A stretch of 64,000 bases of DNA from Acinetobacter nectaris CIP 110549 (lineage in GTDB: Bacteria > Pseudomonadota > Gammaproteobacteria > Pseudomonadales > Moraxellaceae). Position 1 is the stretch's first letter. Every line of letters begins with the position of its first letter. Made by a program: the position numbers and the translations under genes. Under the pieces are notes generated by a model. It was not told where the DNA came from. It was given only the letters and a program-made list of their open reading frames with translations, and did not search any database. The stretch covers positions 62,001 through 126,000 of the forward strand of contig NZ_KI530734.1 of NCBI RefSeq assembly GCF_000488215.1, in the 5' to 3' direction. This document shows positions 1-8,772 of this stretch, piece by piece.

Positions 1-1
1 T

Positions 2-124
2 ATGAAATACTTAGGTATGGTTGTACTAATACTTGGCATTACTGGCTGCACAACTACACATAACGTATCAGATCCAACACATGGAAAAGGTGGATTTATT
101 CCTCACGATACAAACAGGTCTTAA
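2..124 (+). CDS. Very small putative lipoprotein (40 aa)
   Basis: A 40-codon frame opens with a short charged start (MKY), a hydrophobic stretch and a lipobox-like ITGC with Cys16, followed by a polar tail of about 24 residues. That is the layout of a signal-peptidase-II lipoprotein, so the mature product would be a lipidated peptide of about 25 residues. The ATG is the second base of the window, so a ribosome binding site cannot be checked and an upstream start is possible. I do not recognise the family. Tiny lipoproteins of this kind are common in Acinetobacter and usually uncharacterised. It could also be a chance frame, but the well-formed lipobox argues for a gene. Confidence 0.5.
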   Translation: MKYLGMVVLILGITGCTTTHNVSDPTHGKGGFIPHDTNRS

Positions 125-328
125 TCTGCGTACCAATGCTAAAGTGGTTAGAGCTTAATTTTACTCTAGCCATCATGCGTAATCGAATCAATATAATTTA
201 AATAAACTATAACTCAGCGATATAATATTTTTTATTGATAACTACAGTATATTTATCCACCCCAAATACACTCTTTTAAAATAAATATAAATCATTTAAT
301 ATTTTCTGCTAAATACAGGATATATAAA

Positions 329-718
329 ATGTCACAAATTAAAATTTACGGCTTAATAGATACAATAAATAAATATAGGGAAACCCTTTCTTCAGCAATA
401 CATCAATCTCTCGTTGAAAGTTTAAACTATCCAAATGAAAAAATTTTCCAAAGATTTATAAAGTTTGAACCTGAAGACTTTATTTTCCCAAAAGACCGCA
501 GTAAGAACTACCTTATTATCGAAATATCTATGTTTGAAGGACGTTCTAATTTTGCCAAAAAGCAATTAATCCAATCTCTATTTAAAAAGATAGAAATGGA
601 TTGCCATATTTCACCTCAAGATATTGAAATAACTATTTTTGAAACCCCATTAGAAAATTGGGGTATTCGAGGTAAAGTTGCCACAGAACTGACGCTTCAC
701 TATAAAGTAGAGGTTTAA
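329..718 (+). CDS. Tautomerase-family protein with Ser in place of Pro-1
   Basis: The 129-residue protein matches the Tautomerase_2 group (MIF/4-oxalocrotonate tautomerase superfamily). The conserved segments seen are IKIYGL at the N-terminus, a PEDF segment, IIEISMFEGRS in the middle, and a C-terminal ITIFETP...NWGIRGK block. In this superfamily the amino-terminal proline exposed after Met removal is the general acid/base. Here the second codon is TCA (Ser), one base change from CCA (Pro), so the usual catalytic residue is absent in the sequence as read. No upstream ATG offers a Pro start. It stands alone, with AT-rich sequence upstream and lpxL downstream. The substrate is unknown; it may be inactive as a tautomerase or act differently. 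Confidence 0.85.
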   Translation: MSQIKIYGLIDTINKYRETLSSAIHQSLVESLNYPNEKIFQRFIKFEPEDFIFPKDRSKNYLIIEISMFEGRSNFAKKQLIQSLFKKIEMDCHISPQDIEITIFETPLENWGIRGKVATELTLHYKVEV

Positions 719-805
719 GCTATAAAATTCATCATTTTGAATATCAACCCCAAAAGTATATCGTGCTAAAATCACGCTCACTTTAAACTGGTTCATGACA
801 CGTAT

Positions 806-1741
806 ATGAGTACGCAAACTGACTATATTCCGGGTAAATTTTATTGGTCTTTTTTATTACCAAAATATTGGAATGTATGGATTTCCATTTGCCTACTTAT
901 GTTATTGGCCATTTTACCTTGGTCAGTCCAACGTCTAATTTCTCATGGACTTGCAAAACTTGCATGGACACTTTTAAAGTCAAGAAGAAAAACGACTATA
1001 CGTAATTTAGAAGTCTGTTTCCCAGAATGGTCAGAAGAAGAAGTCTATCAACAAGCACAACAAGTCTTTGTCGACATGATGCTTGGAACATTTGAAACGC
1101 TCAACGCTTGGTATAAACCCTATTGGTTTAAAAACCGTGTGACGATTGAAGGACTTGAACATATTACGCAAGCACAGGCTACAGGAAAAGGCGTTTTGTT
1201 ACTTGGCACACACAGCACCTTACTTGATGCAGGTGGCTATATATGTTCACAATACTTTGAACCCGATGTTGTTTATAGACCCCAAAACAACCCTCTACTC
1301 GACTTAATTATTTACCGTTGTCGTGCCACTATTTATAAATCCCAAATAGACCATGATGATATGCGGGGTCTTATTCGTCACTTAAAAGATGGTGATGCAA
1401 TTTGGTATAGCCCTGACCAAGATTTTGGTTTAAAGCAAGGTATTATGGCGCCTTTTTTTAATGTACCTGCTGCAACTGTAACAGCACATCGTCGCTTATT
1501 AAAAATTTCGAAAGCTGTTGCAATACCACTTTATTTTTATCGTTATGGCAGCGAAAAAAATCCGAAATACCACATTCTCATTGAACCCATTGTAGAAAAT
1601 TTACCTTCTCAAGATGAATTAGACGATGCAACACGTGTAAATAAAATAATTGAAACACAGCTCCGTATTGCACCAACACAGTACATGTGGTTTCACCGTC
1701 GTTTTAAAACACGTCCTGAAGGTTACGATCACATCTATTAA
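806..1741 (+). CDS. lpxL: Lipid A late acyltransferase (LpxL/HtrB family)
   Basis: A 311-residue lysophospholipid acyltransferase of the LpxL/HtrB/LpxM family, which adds a secondary acyl chain to lipid A at the inner membrane using acyl-ACP. A hydrophobic segment at about residues 25-45 anchors it in the membrane. The catalytic HX4D motif is His136-Ser-Thr-Leu-Leu-Asp141, inside GTHSTLLDAGG. Length is normal for the family. No strong ribosome binding site precedes the ATG. It is followed by a weak hairpin and then asd, which has its own promoter. LpxL versus LpxM cannot be settled by eye, so the symbol is tentative while the family call is firm. Confidence 0.85.
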   Translation: MSTQTDYIPGKFYWSFLLPKYWNVWISICLLMLLAILPWSVQRLISHGLAKLAWTLLKSRRKTTIRNLEVCFPEWSEEEVYQQAQQVFVDMMLGTFETLNAWYKPYWFKNRVTIEGLEHITQAQATGKGVLLLGTHSTLLDAGGYICSQYFEPDVVYRPQNNPLLDLIIYRCRATIYKSQIDHDDMRGLIRHLKDGDAIWYSPDQDFGLKQGIMAPFFNVPAATVTAHRRLLKISKAVAIPLYFYRYGSEKNPKYHILIEPIVENLPSQDELDDATRVNKIIETQLRIAPTQYMWFHRRFKTRPEGYDHIY

Positions 1742-1771
1742 TAAATAAGAACTACCTCAAAATACTTTTAT

Positions 1772-1802
1772 GGCTTAGCAATTCTCTTTGCTAAGTCTTT
1801 TA
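1772..1802 (+). terminator. Weak hairpin terminator after lpxL
   Basis: An 8-bp perfect stem (CTTAGCAA at 1774-1781, TTGCTAAG at 1788-1795) with a 6-nt loop is followed by TCTTTT. The short U-tract makes it a modest terminator at best. Confidence 0.5.
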
Positions 1803-1891
1803 AATTCATCATATTTTTCTACATGTATCTCAACATTATAAAAACTCATCTATTTACTTAAAAATTATCGTTTTTTTCGACGATATATCAT

Positions 1892-1919
1892 TTGCACTTA
1901 AAAATATGTTTGGTACACT
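1892..1919 (+). promoter_or_regulatory. Candidate sigma-70 promoter for asd
   Basis: TTGCAC (1892-1897) and TACACT (1914-1919) are separated by 16 bp and lie about 46 bp upstream of the asd ATG. Both hexamers depart from consensus, so this is a candidate only. Confidence 0.4.
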
Positions 1920-1965
1920 CAAAGATCACATTTAATTTTTAAACACAGCACCGAGGCAAAATGAC

Positions 1966-3084
1966 ATGAAAGTAGGTCTGGTCGGTTGGCGTGGGATGGT
2001 TGGTTCTGTCCTTATGCAACGTATGGTTGAAGAAAATGATTTCGCTCACATCGAGCCATTTTATTTTTCTACCAGTAATGCAGGTGGTGAAGCCCCTGCT
2101 TTTGGCGGTAAGACCGCCCCAGCACTTATGGATGCAACAGACATTAAGAGTCTGAAGCAAATGGATGTTATTATTACCTGCCAAGGTGGAGACTATACAT
2201 CATCAGTGTATAGCCAACTCAAAGAGACTGGCTGGAAAGGTTACTGGATTGATGCAGCATCTACCCTACGTATGGCAGATGACTCAGTTATTATTCTAGA
2301 CCCTGTAAACTCAAACGTAATTAAGAATGCACTAACTAAAGGTACAACTACATTTGTAGGTGGTAACTGTACTGTATCTCTTATGCTTATGGGCTTAGGT
2401 TCTCTATTCCAAAACAACCTTGTTGAATGGATGAGTGCCATGACTTATCAAGCAGCTTCTGGTGCAGGCGCACAGAATATGCGTGAGCTACTTACAGGTA
2501 TGGGTTATCTATATAACAATACAAAATCATTACTAGATGATCCAAAGTCAGCAATTTTAGATATTGACCGTCAAGTTGCAGAATTACAACGCGACAACCA
2601 ATTCCCTAAAGCAAACTTTGGCGTTCCTCTTGCAGGCTCACTCATTCCGTACATTGACAAACAGCTTGAAAATGGTCAATCAAAAGAAGAATGGAAAGCA
2701 CAAGCGGAAACCAACAAAATTTTAGGCAATACAAATATCATTCCAATTGATGGTCATTGTGTTCGTATTGGAGCAATGCGTTGCCACTCTCAAGCATTAA
2801 CCATTAAATTGCGTAAAGATGTGCCTTTAAATGAAATTGAAGACATGATTGCACAATCAAATGAATGGGCAAAAGTGATTCCAAATACACGCGAAGCATC
2901 TATGCATGACTTATCGCCTGTTGCGGTAACAGGTACACTTTCTGTTCCTGTTGGCCGTCTGCGCAAACTAAATATGGGTAAAGAATATTTAGGTGCATTT
3001 ACGGTAGGCGACCAACTTTTATGGGGTGCTGCCGAGCCATTACGTCGTATGCTACGTATTCTAATTGAGCATCAATCGAAGTAA
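1966..3084 (+). CDS. asd: Aspartate-semialdehyde dehydrogenase
   Basis: The 372-residue enzyme reduces aspartyl phosphate to aspartate semialdehyde with NADPH, feeding lysine/diaminopimelate, threonine and methionine synthesis. The N-terminal Rossmann motif is [11 protein letters not shown] (residues 7-17). The active-site cysteine is Cys135 in GGNCTVSLM. Length and the extra-long insertions fit the gammaproteobacterial Asd type. It lies between lpxL and the fimV pair as a single transcription unit with its own terminator. The product is needed for cell-wall diaminopimelate, so the gene is probably essential. Confidence 0.97.
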   Translation: MKVGLVGWRGMVGSVLMQRMVEENDFAHIEPFYFSTSNAGGEAPAFGGKTAPALMDATDIKSLKQMDVIITCQGGDYTSSVYSQLKETGWKGYWIDAASTLRMADDSVIILDPVNSNVIKNALTKGTTTFVGGNCTVSLMLMGLGSLFQNNLVEWMSAMTYQAASGAGAQNMRELLTGMGYLYNNTKSLLDDPKSAILDIDRQVAELQRDNQFPKANFGVPLAGSLIPYIDKQLENGQSKEEWKAQAETNKILGNTNIIPIDGHCVRIGAMRCHSQALTIKLRKDVPLNEIEDMIAQSNEWAKVIPNTREASMHDLSPVAVTGTLSVPVGRLRKLNMGKEYLGAFTVGDQLLWGAAEPLRRMLRILIEHQSK

Positions 3085-3090
3085 TAATGC

Positions 3091-3120
3091 AAAAAGCTGG
3101 TCAATGTGCCAGCTTTTTTT
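3091..3120 (+). terminator. Rho-independent terminator of asd
   Basis: Stem AAAAAGCTGG/CCAGCTTTTT (3091-3100 with 3109-3118) has an 8-nt loop and a run of eight T. Confidence 0.85.
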
Positions 3121-3192
3121 ATAAACAGTTTACATTCCGTTAACATATCGCTACATTATAGCAGATGCCTATTTTTTGTTTAGTAATGCGTA

Positions 3193-4230
3193 ATGACGAC
3201 TTACCATAAACTTACCTATGCCATACTTTGTCTTGGTATGTCTCAACTCGGTCATGCTCTTACATTTGACCAGCCTCAAATTTTGTCTACAAAAGCTCAA
3301 CTTTTGTATATGGAAATTCCATTTCATGATGCAACCACCCAACATATACAAGTAGAAGTTGCAAATGATGATGACCTAAAAAGTTTCGATGCATTACAAG
3401 CTGAGATTACAGATGATCTGAACATATTTATTCGGTCAACAGGCCCGAATAACGGCATCATTACGGTAACTTCGTCACAACCTATTCAAAATGATCATGT
3501 TCGTTTTGTATTAAAAACAAAAGATGGAAATGGTCAGTATCTAAAACTTATTGACCTACCATTTAAAGTCAGTTCTACACCTACAACACAACCAATACAT
3601 TCAAATTATAGCCAAATACAAGATCAGCCACTTATACCAATTACAATTAGCAGCGAAAGCCAAATTAAGAAACTGCCCCAATTATCAAATAATGTAAAAA
3701 GAAATCGCGTACAAAAATCAATTGTCATACCACAGAAACAACAACATACTAATATCGCATCAGGAAATACGTATACTGTTAAACAACAAGATACTTTATG
3801 GTCTATTTCTGCACGTATTGCACAGCAAACAAATCAATCGATTTACTCAGTAATGCAGCAAATACAGCAAATGAATCAGCATGCTTTTATTCGAGGAAAT
3901 AAAAACCTCATCAAAAAAGGTGCAACTCTTGATATAAGCGAAATCAAAAACATTAATACTCTCTCTCAGAACTCAAATACTGAAATGACTGTTATTGCAG
4001 ATAAAAATGCAAATAGTCTAACAACCAGCAATGAGCCATTTTCCGCAAAACATAATAAGCAGCAACTTGCGTTACAGCGCGAAGAAGTCTCGAGTTTAGA
4101 TAAAGAGGTTGCACAGCTTGAACAAGGCTTGCAAAATAAAAATATAAAGCTTGAGATATTAGATGCTAAACTAGCTAAGATTCAGCAGTTGCTTCAACAG
4201 CAAAATGTGCAAAAACATGCAGCAGAATAG
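3193..4230 (+). CDS. FimV/HubP N-terminal half: secreted LysM protein
   Basis: The 345-residue product has a signal peptide (about 1-22, ending GHA), the FimV-type N-terminal domain (about 23-126), a low-complexity linker, a LysM peptidoglycan-binding domain at about 193-250 (starts YTVKQQDTLWSISARI) and a C-terminal coiled coil at about 288-340. In Pseudomonas FimV and Vibrio HubP these parts are followed in one chain by a membrane segment and a cytoplasmic TPR tail. Here the chain stops after the coiled coil, and the next gene begins with the membrane segment. The 49-bp gap is AT-rich and non-coding, and the reading frame differs. Predicted role: periplasmic half of a polar hub that supports type IV pili. 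Regulation is not evident. Confidence 0.8.
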   Translation: MTTYHKLTYAILCLGMSQLGHALTFDQPQILSTKAQLLYMEIPFHDATTQHIQVEVANDDDLKSFDALQAEITDDLNIFIRSTGPNNGIITVTSSQPIQNDHVRFVLKTKDGNGQYLKLIDLPFKVSSTPTTQPIHSNYSQIQDQPLIPITISSESQIKKLPQLSNNVKRNRVQKSIVIPQKQQHTNIASGNTYTVKQQDTLWSISARIAQQTNQSIYSVMQQIQQMNQHAFIRGNKNLIKKGATLDISEIKNINTLSQNSNTEMTVIADKNANSLTTSNEPFSAKHNKQQLALQREEVSSLDKEVAQLEQGLQNKNIKLEILDAKLAKIQQLLQQQNVQKHAAE

Positions 4231-4279
4231 AACCTGATTTTTTCTCAGATTCTTTAAAATTTTATGGGGTATTAATACT

Positions 4280-5428
4280 ATGTTGCTTTATATCATTCCA
4301 GTCCTTCTAATTTTGATCGTTGCACTCGTTATTGTAAGAAAACGCAATAATACTGAGGCGCCAAAAACGCAAGCTAGAAAACCCTCCGATATAAAAAAAG
4401 TAAAAGATACTCAACCGCAAGCAGCTCCTGAGCCTGCTAAACCAAAAGCAAGTGCGGAACAATACAGTCAAATTGAATCGCTTATCGAACAAAAAAACTA
4501 TTCTGCTGCTGAAGCGTCAATTAACCAATCACTCAATGCAAACCCTAAACAACAAAACCTCTATTTATTGCTTTTGGATATTTACCAACAGCAAGACGAT
4601 GAGTTTGCAATTAATCAGTTAATGAGTCAATTACGTTCATTAGAACTATTTGAAGCACTAAATGCTGTTAAAGATAAAAATAATGCTCATAAAGAGTTAC
4701 AAAAGCAAAAAGAGCAAGAAGCTCAACAGCATGTCGAAATAACGCAGACTGCCGCAACTACTAAGACTGAGCAACCGCAGTCAGCACCTGTAAGTAACCA
4801 AATTAACCATGAAGAGCTTCTTGGAAAGTCAGAGCATTTTTCAGAAAAGAAAACTGAAAATCAAATTAACCATGAAGAGCTTCTAGACTTACCAAATAAA
4901 CCACAAGAGAAAGTAGCTTCTCCTGAAACTGCAAAAAAAGAGGAGCCTAAAGAGGACTTACTTCCTTTAGACTTCACATTTAGTACACCGCAACCTACAG
5001 AGAAAAAAGAAGAACCTACGACTACACCTGCAAAGACAGAAGAAGCACCAGCGCTTAACTTTGACTTTAAAGCAGATGAGCCTAAACAAGAAGTAAAAGT
5101 AGATACAAATACATCAACAGATAAAGCTTCTTTTGATAACATTCAAAAAAGCACTTTACAGTTAGATCCAGTTGATATTGTACCTGCGCAAACAGAACCC
5201 AAAGCTGAGATTGTACCGCCAACTGCTCAGAAAAAAGATATTCTAGCTGAAGCTTTTCCTGAGCTAAAATCGGTCAATGAAAATACATTAAATATTGACC
5301 TTGCTGAACAATATATTAAATTTGGTGAAACACAACGTGCAAAAGTACTCTTAACTCAGCCTAAAGAAAGCTTTTCGGCAGAAGAACAACAAAGAGTAGA
5401 TAATTTATTAAATAGAATAGCTTCTTAA
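4280..5428 (+). CDS. FimV/HubP C-terminal half: membrane-anchored cytoplasmic tail
   Basis: The 382-residue product starts with one hydrophobic membrane segment (about 2-19) followed by basic residues (VRKRNN), which predicts a cytoplasmic C-terminus. A TPR-like helical pair lies at about 60-115, then a long acidic Pro/Glu/Lys/Thr-rich linker, and finally a FimV-type C-terminal motif at about 339-360 (DLAEQYIKFGETQRAKVLL). This is what normally follows the coiled coil in single-chain FimV. It lies 49 bp after the LysM protein, so the two are probably co-transcribed. The linker contains a nonapeptide, NQINHEELL, present twice. The two halves probably associate in the membrane, but this is inference. 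Confidence 0.8.
   Translation: MLLYIIPVLLILIVALVIVRKRNNTEAPKTQARKPSDIKKVKDTQPQAAPEPAKPKASAEQYSQIESLIEQKNYSAAEASINQSLNANPKQQNLYLLLLDIYQQQDDEFAINQLMSQLRSLELFEALNAVKDKNNAHKELQKQKEQEAQQHVEITQTAATTKTEQPQSAPVSNQINHEELLGKSEHFSEKKTENQINHEELLDLPNKPQEKVASPETAKKEEPKEDLLPLDFTFSTPQPTEKKEEPTTTPAKTEEAPALNFDFKADEPKQEVKVDTNTSTDKASFDNIQKSTLQLDPVDIVPAQTEPKAEIVPPTAQKKDILAEAFPELKSVNENTLNIDLAEQYIKFGETQRAKVLLTQPKESFSAEEQQRVDNLLNRIAS
4799..4884 (+). repeat. 23-bp direct repeat pair in the fimV tail linker
   Basis: Identical 23-bp copies at 4799-4821 and 4862-4884, 63 bp (21 codons) apart, encode the core of NQINHEELL twice in frame. Confidence 0.85.
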
Positions 5429-5446
5429 GTCGCTTCGTTTTAATAT

Positions 5447-5474
5447 AAGCAGTCATTCTTGGCTGCTTTTTTAT
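5447..5474 (+). terminator. Terminator after the fimV pair
   Basis: Stem AAGCAG/CTGCTT with an inner loop is followed by a T-run (5467-5472). It ends just 10 bp before the asparaginase-like ATG. Confidence 0.65.
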
Positions 5475-5483
5475 TTTATATTT

Positions 5484-6458
5484 ATGGAAAAAACTGCATT
5501 AATTTATATGGGCGGGACATTTGGCTGTGTTGGGACACCTTTAGAACCAATGTCAGAACATGAATTTATCCCTAAATTACAAAGCCTATTACCCAAAGAA
5601 TATATCCATAGTACAGATTGCTTTGCTGCCCCACATATTATTGACAGTAGTGCATCTACAGCAGTCGAGTGGCTTCAAACTGTTAAATTTATCCAAGACC
5701 TACAAACACAATATAATCAGTTTGTTATTATCCACGGTACAGATACGCTCAGTTATGCGAGCGCTGTTTGCTCATATTTCTTGGCTCAGTCATGTTGCAC
5801 GATTCTTACAGGCAGCCAATATCCATTATTAGATGTAGATGGTATAGAAACTAGAGAAGAGACCGATGCATTTAATAATCTAGTCTTTGCGCTAGAACAA
5901 GTTAAAAAGTGCAATCAAGGCGTGTACCTCGCATTTAATCAGCATTTATATTATGGTCACACTGCAATAAAGCACCATACAACAGCACTACATGCTTTTG
6001 AAGGCATTTCATCAGTTACAGAAACTGCCAAGCATGTGACTACTCCGCATCATATTACAGAGCACGATATCAAACGATCTAGACAGCTTAATATAATGAG
6101 TTGGATGATGCAGCCGATCTCCGTAGAAAACTTAGCAAGCAATTTAAATTTGCTACTAGCAAACCCACCACAATTTTTAGTTTTACAAGGTTTTGGTACG
6201 GGAAATATTTCTACAAATCAAACTATTGTTCATTTACTCAAACAATTACGCGAAAAGAATTGCTTACCTATTTTAACGACTCAAGTGACTTTTGGAGCAA
6301 TTGATCAACGCTATGCTATTAGTGCATGGGTTAAAGATGCACAAATCATTGCGACAGATACGCTAGGTCATGCAGACCTATATGCAAAAATTTTACGATT
6401 ATATTTGAAATATGAAACAGCAGATCAGTGCTACTTACATTGGTCTGATGCATCGTAA
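5484..6458 (+). CDS. Asparaginase-domain protein
   Basis: A 324-residue member of the bacterial type I/II L-asparaginase family. The first catalytic signature is MGGTFGC (canonical GGTI with nucleophilic Thr12), a middle IDSSAST block resembles the usual DSS(x)MTP block, and the second signature is HGTDTLSYAS (canonical HGTDT). No signal peptide is visible, so a cytoplasmic type is more likely. The C-terminal half is less conserved, so asparagine as substrate is inferred only. The start is the only good ATG, and no clear ribosome binding site is seen because the fimV terminator sits directly upstream. truA starts 18 bp after the stop and may be co-transcribed. Confidence 0.85.
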   Translation: MEKTALIYMGGTFGCVGTPLEPMSEHEFIPKLQSLLPKEYIHSTDCFAAPHIIDSSASTAVEWLQTVKFIQDLQTQYNQFVIIHGTDTLSYASAVCSYFLAQSCCTILTGSQYPLLDVDGIETREETDAFNNLVFALEQVKKCNQGVYLAFNQHLYYGHTAIKHHTTALHAFEGISSVTETAKHVTTPHHITEHDIKRSRQLNIMSWMMQPISVENLASNLNLLLANPPQFLVLQGFGTGNISTNQTIVHLLKQLREKNCLPILTTQVTFGAIDQRYAISAWVKDAQIIATDTLGHADLYAKILRLYLKYETADQCYLHWSDAS

Positions 6459-6476
6459 ATCGTTTTGAGGTTATAT

Positions 6477-7274
6477 ATGCAACGCTATGCAATAGGTATT
6501 GAATTTTGTGGAACGCACTATCGAGGGTGGCAAACTCAACAAGAAGGTGTTCCTAGTGTCCAACAAACCTTAGAAGAAATTTTAAGTAAAGTCGCTAACC
6601 ATGCAGTTCAATTACATGGTGCAGGACGTACAGATGCACAAGTGCATGCAACGAATATGATTGCACATTTTGATAGTCCATCAGAGCGTACAGATCGTAG
6701 TTGGATTATGGGTGTAAATAGCCAACTCCCTAAAGATATATCTATTCAGTGGATTAAACGCATGGATACAGAATTCCATGCACGTTTTAAAGCAATAGCA
6801 AGACGTTACCGCTATGTCATTTACAATGCACCACAACGCCCTGCATTGCTCAATAAGCAAGTCACACATGTATATCACGAACTAGATATACCTAAGATGC
6901 AAGAAGCTGCCAAGAAGTTTGAAGGTACACATAATTTCGAAAGCTTTCGTGCAGCAGCGTGCCAATCTAATCAGCCCGTGCGCCATGTCAAACACTGTAC
7001 ACTTACCCCCCATGGCCCATTTTTAGTATTAGATATTCAAGCTGATGGTTTTTTACATCATATGGTACGCAATATCGTCGGCTGTTTATTAGAGGTTGGG
7101 CAAAACTGCTATGATGTCGAGCATATCGATACCATATTTGCTGCACAAGATCGGAAAGCTGCTGGAGTAACTGCACCTCCCGATGGTCTATACTTTATAC
7201 AAGCCTATTACCCTGAACAATTTCAGTTACCCAATATTGCACTTGGGCCACAATGGCTAAACTGGCCTATTTAA
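6477..7274 (+). CDS. truA: tRNA pseudouridine(38-40) synthase
   Basis: A 265-residue TruA, which converts uridines 38-40 of the tRNA anticodon arm to pseudouridine. The catalytic aspartate is Asp53 in GAGRTDAQVHA. I place the start at the ATG at 6477 (MQRYAIGIEF), because TGAGG lies 6 nt upstream and the alternative TTG at 6465 would overlap that binding site. The gene ends convergently with the AraC-type regulator, overlapping it by 4 bp, and no terminator is visible between them. Confidence 0.96.
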   Translation: MQRYAIGIEFCGTHYRGWQTQQEGVPSVQQTLEEILSKVANHAVQLHGAGRTDAQVHATNMIAHFDSPSERTDRSWIMGVNSQLPKDISIQWIKRMDTEFHARFKAIARRYRYVIYNAPQRPALLNKQVTHVYHELDIPKMQEAAKKFEGTHNFESFRAAACQSNQPVRHVKHCTLTPHGPFLVLDIQADGFLHHMVRNIVGCLLEVGQNCYDVEHIDTIFAAQDRKAAGVTAPPDGLYFIQAYYPEQFQLPNIALGPQWLNWPI

Positions 7275-8290
7275 ATAGACGGTGGGCTTTGTTTACGCTT
7301 CCTATATTCAATAGGTGTTTCATTGGTCCATCGCTTAAAAGCACGGTAAAAAGTACTCGGTTCAGCAAATCCCGTTAAAACTACAATTTGCTCAATACTT
7401 TCACTACTGTCTTTAAGAAGCCGCTTAGATAAACGACACCGATACTCGCCTAAAAGTTGCTGAAAACTCGTATTTGCTTCTTGTAATCGGTGTCTAAGCT
7501 GACGTGCACTCATTCCCAAATCTGTCGCAATCATTTCAAGCGTAATTTCACCTTGCTTTAAAGACCTTGCAATCACTGCACGAACATCATCAATCAAATC
7601 ATAATATGTCAGCTCTACTAATTTTTTACTCGCAAAACCTTCATGCAAATGTAGAAGCTCAGGTTCAGCTTGCCATAACTGATAGTTAAGAATTTCAGTA
7701 TCAAAATATAGACGTGTTTCAACTTGTCCTAATGAAACAGGACAGTGATAAACACGCACATATTCGCTCGCTTGTGCACCCTCTCTAAAGTCAAAATCAA
7801 TTCGCTTTGGCTTAAATGCACCATCTGTCATAAATTTAAAAAACTGAATAACACCAAACATCGCACATTCAGAGAAATGGCGATTCACTAAATTATTAGG
7901 ATGTGGCTGTTTATTATTTTTTAAATAGCATTCATTCCCTTCTACAACTAATGTTGCTTGAAATGCATCACTAATTAACCGTTGGTAAGGTAAAGTACGT
8001 TGTAGACCTTCTCCAAAAGATGAGCTACTCACAAACAATTGCTCAATAATCTGCCCTCGAAATAAGGGTAAATGCTCACCAAGATGTAGACCAATATCTG
8101 CATCTTGACTCACTGCAACCATCTCTTTCCAAAAAGAATACTGTGCTTGTTGTGGTATTCTTTGATATACGCCCATCTGCTTTTGCATAAGATGTGTATT
8201 TTTAAAAATATTTTCTACAGGCAAGCCTGATCGACAAACCGCTTCATAGGCAAGACGTATCACTACGGCGCCATCTGTTCGTTGATTCAC
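7271..8290 (-). CDS. AraC-family transcriptional regulator
   Basis: The 339-residue protein has an N-terminal ligand-binding region of the arabinose-binding/OruR type (roughly residues 20-210) and a C-terminal double helix-turn-helix AraC domain (about 235-330, including the GFAEPSTFYRAFKRW second helix region). Such proteins usually control one nearby catabolic or stress gene, but here the neighbours are housekeeping (truA convergent, infA divergent), so the target is unknown. The start is GTG at 8290, with GGA about 8 nt upstream on the minus strand. Confidence 0.88.
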   Translation of the reverse strand: MNQRTDGAVVIRLAYEAVCRSGLPVENIFKNTHLMQKQMGVYQRIPQQAQYSFWKEMVAVSQDADIGLHLGEHLPLFRGQIIEQLFVSSSSFGEGLQRTLPYQRLISDAFQATLVVEGNECYLKNNKQPHPNNLVNRHFSECAMFGVIQFFKFMTDGAFKPKRIDFDFREGAQASEYVRVYHCPVSLGQVETRLYFDTEILNYQLWQAEPELLHLHEGFASKKLVELTYYDLIDDVRAVIARSLKQGEITLEMIATDLGMSARQLRHRLQEANTSFQQLLGEYRCRLSKRLLKDSSESIEQIVVLTGFAEPSTFYRAFKRWTNETPIEYRKRKQSPPSI

Positions 8291-8429
8291 AACGATGATC
8301 CTTATTTATTATCATTATTTCATCTAGCTTAGCGATTATTAAAAAAACACTCAATGAGAATGTGTGTATTTATTGCAAACTTTTGGCAAATACCGTACGT
8401 ATATTTCTTTTGATCGGCTATGGGCTTGC

Positions 8430-8458
8430 TTGTTTTTAAGAAGTAATTTGTATATAAT
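8430..8458 (+). promoter_or_regulatory. Candidate promoter of infA
   Basis: TTGTTT (8430-8435), a 17-bp spacer and a perfect TATAAT (8453-8458) lie 34 bp before the infA ATG. Confidence 0.7.
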
Positions 8459-8492
8459 TTGCGCCTTGTTAATTCATTCATTCAGGTAGGCT

Positions 8493-8714
8493 ATGGCCAA
8501 TAAAGAGGAACTAATTGAGTTCGAAGGCGTTGTCACCGAAACGCTTCCTAATACAATGTTTCGTGTCCGTTTAGAAAATGGTCATGAAGTAATCGCTCAC
8601 ATCTCAGGGAAAATGCGTAAGCACTATATCCGTATTTTAACTGGCGATAATGTAAAAGTTGAAATGACACCTTATGACTTAACGAAAGGTCGTATCACTT
8701 ACCGTGCACGTTAA
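8493..8714 (+). CDS. infA: Translation initiation factor IF-1
   Basis: The 73-residue protein is a single OB-fold (S1-like) domain matching IF-1 along its whole length ([14 protein letters not shown] through GRITYRAR). It binds the ribosomal A site during initiation with IF-2 and IF-3. It is a monocistronic unit with its own promoter and a strong terminator that also faces leuB. AGGTAGGCT sits just before the ATG as ribosome binding site. Confidence 0.98.
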   Translation: MANKEELIEFEGVVTETLPNTMFRVRLENGHEVIAHISGKMRKHYIRILTGDNVKVEMTPYDLTKGRITYRAR

Positions 8715-8730
8715 GTATTAGTCGAAGCAA

Positions 8731-8760
8731 AAAAGCCACTCCGATTGAGTGGCTTTTTTT
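8731..8760. terminator. Bidirectional terminator between infA and leuB
   Basis: Stem AAGCCACTC (8733-8741)/GAGTGGCTT (8747-8755) is flanked by A-run and T-run, so it can stop both infA (+) and leuB (-). Confidence 0.85.
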
Positions 8761-8772
8761 GTCATAGCACTT

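Noticed and set aside
4231..4279. A frameshift explaining the two FimV halves
   Set aside because: The 49 bp between them are AT-rich and non-coding, and the second gene has its own start, so a simple frameshift does not fit. A sequencing error elsewhere is not excluded.
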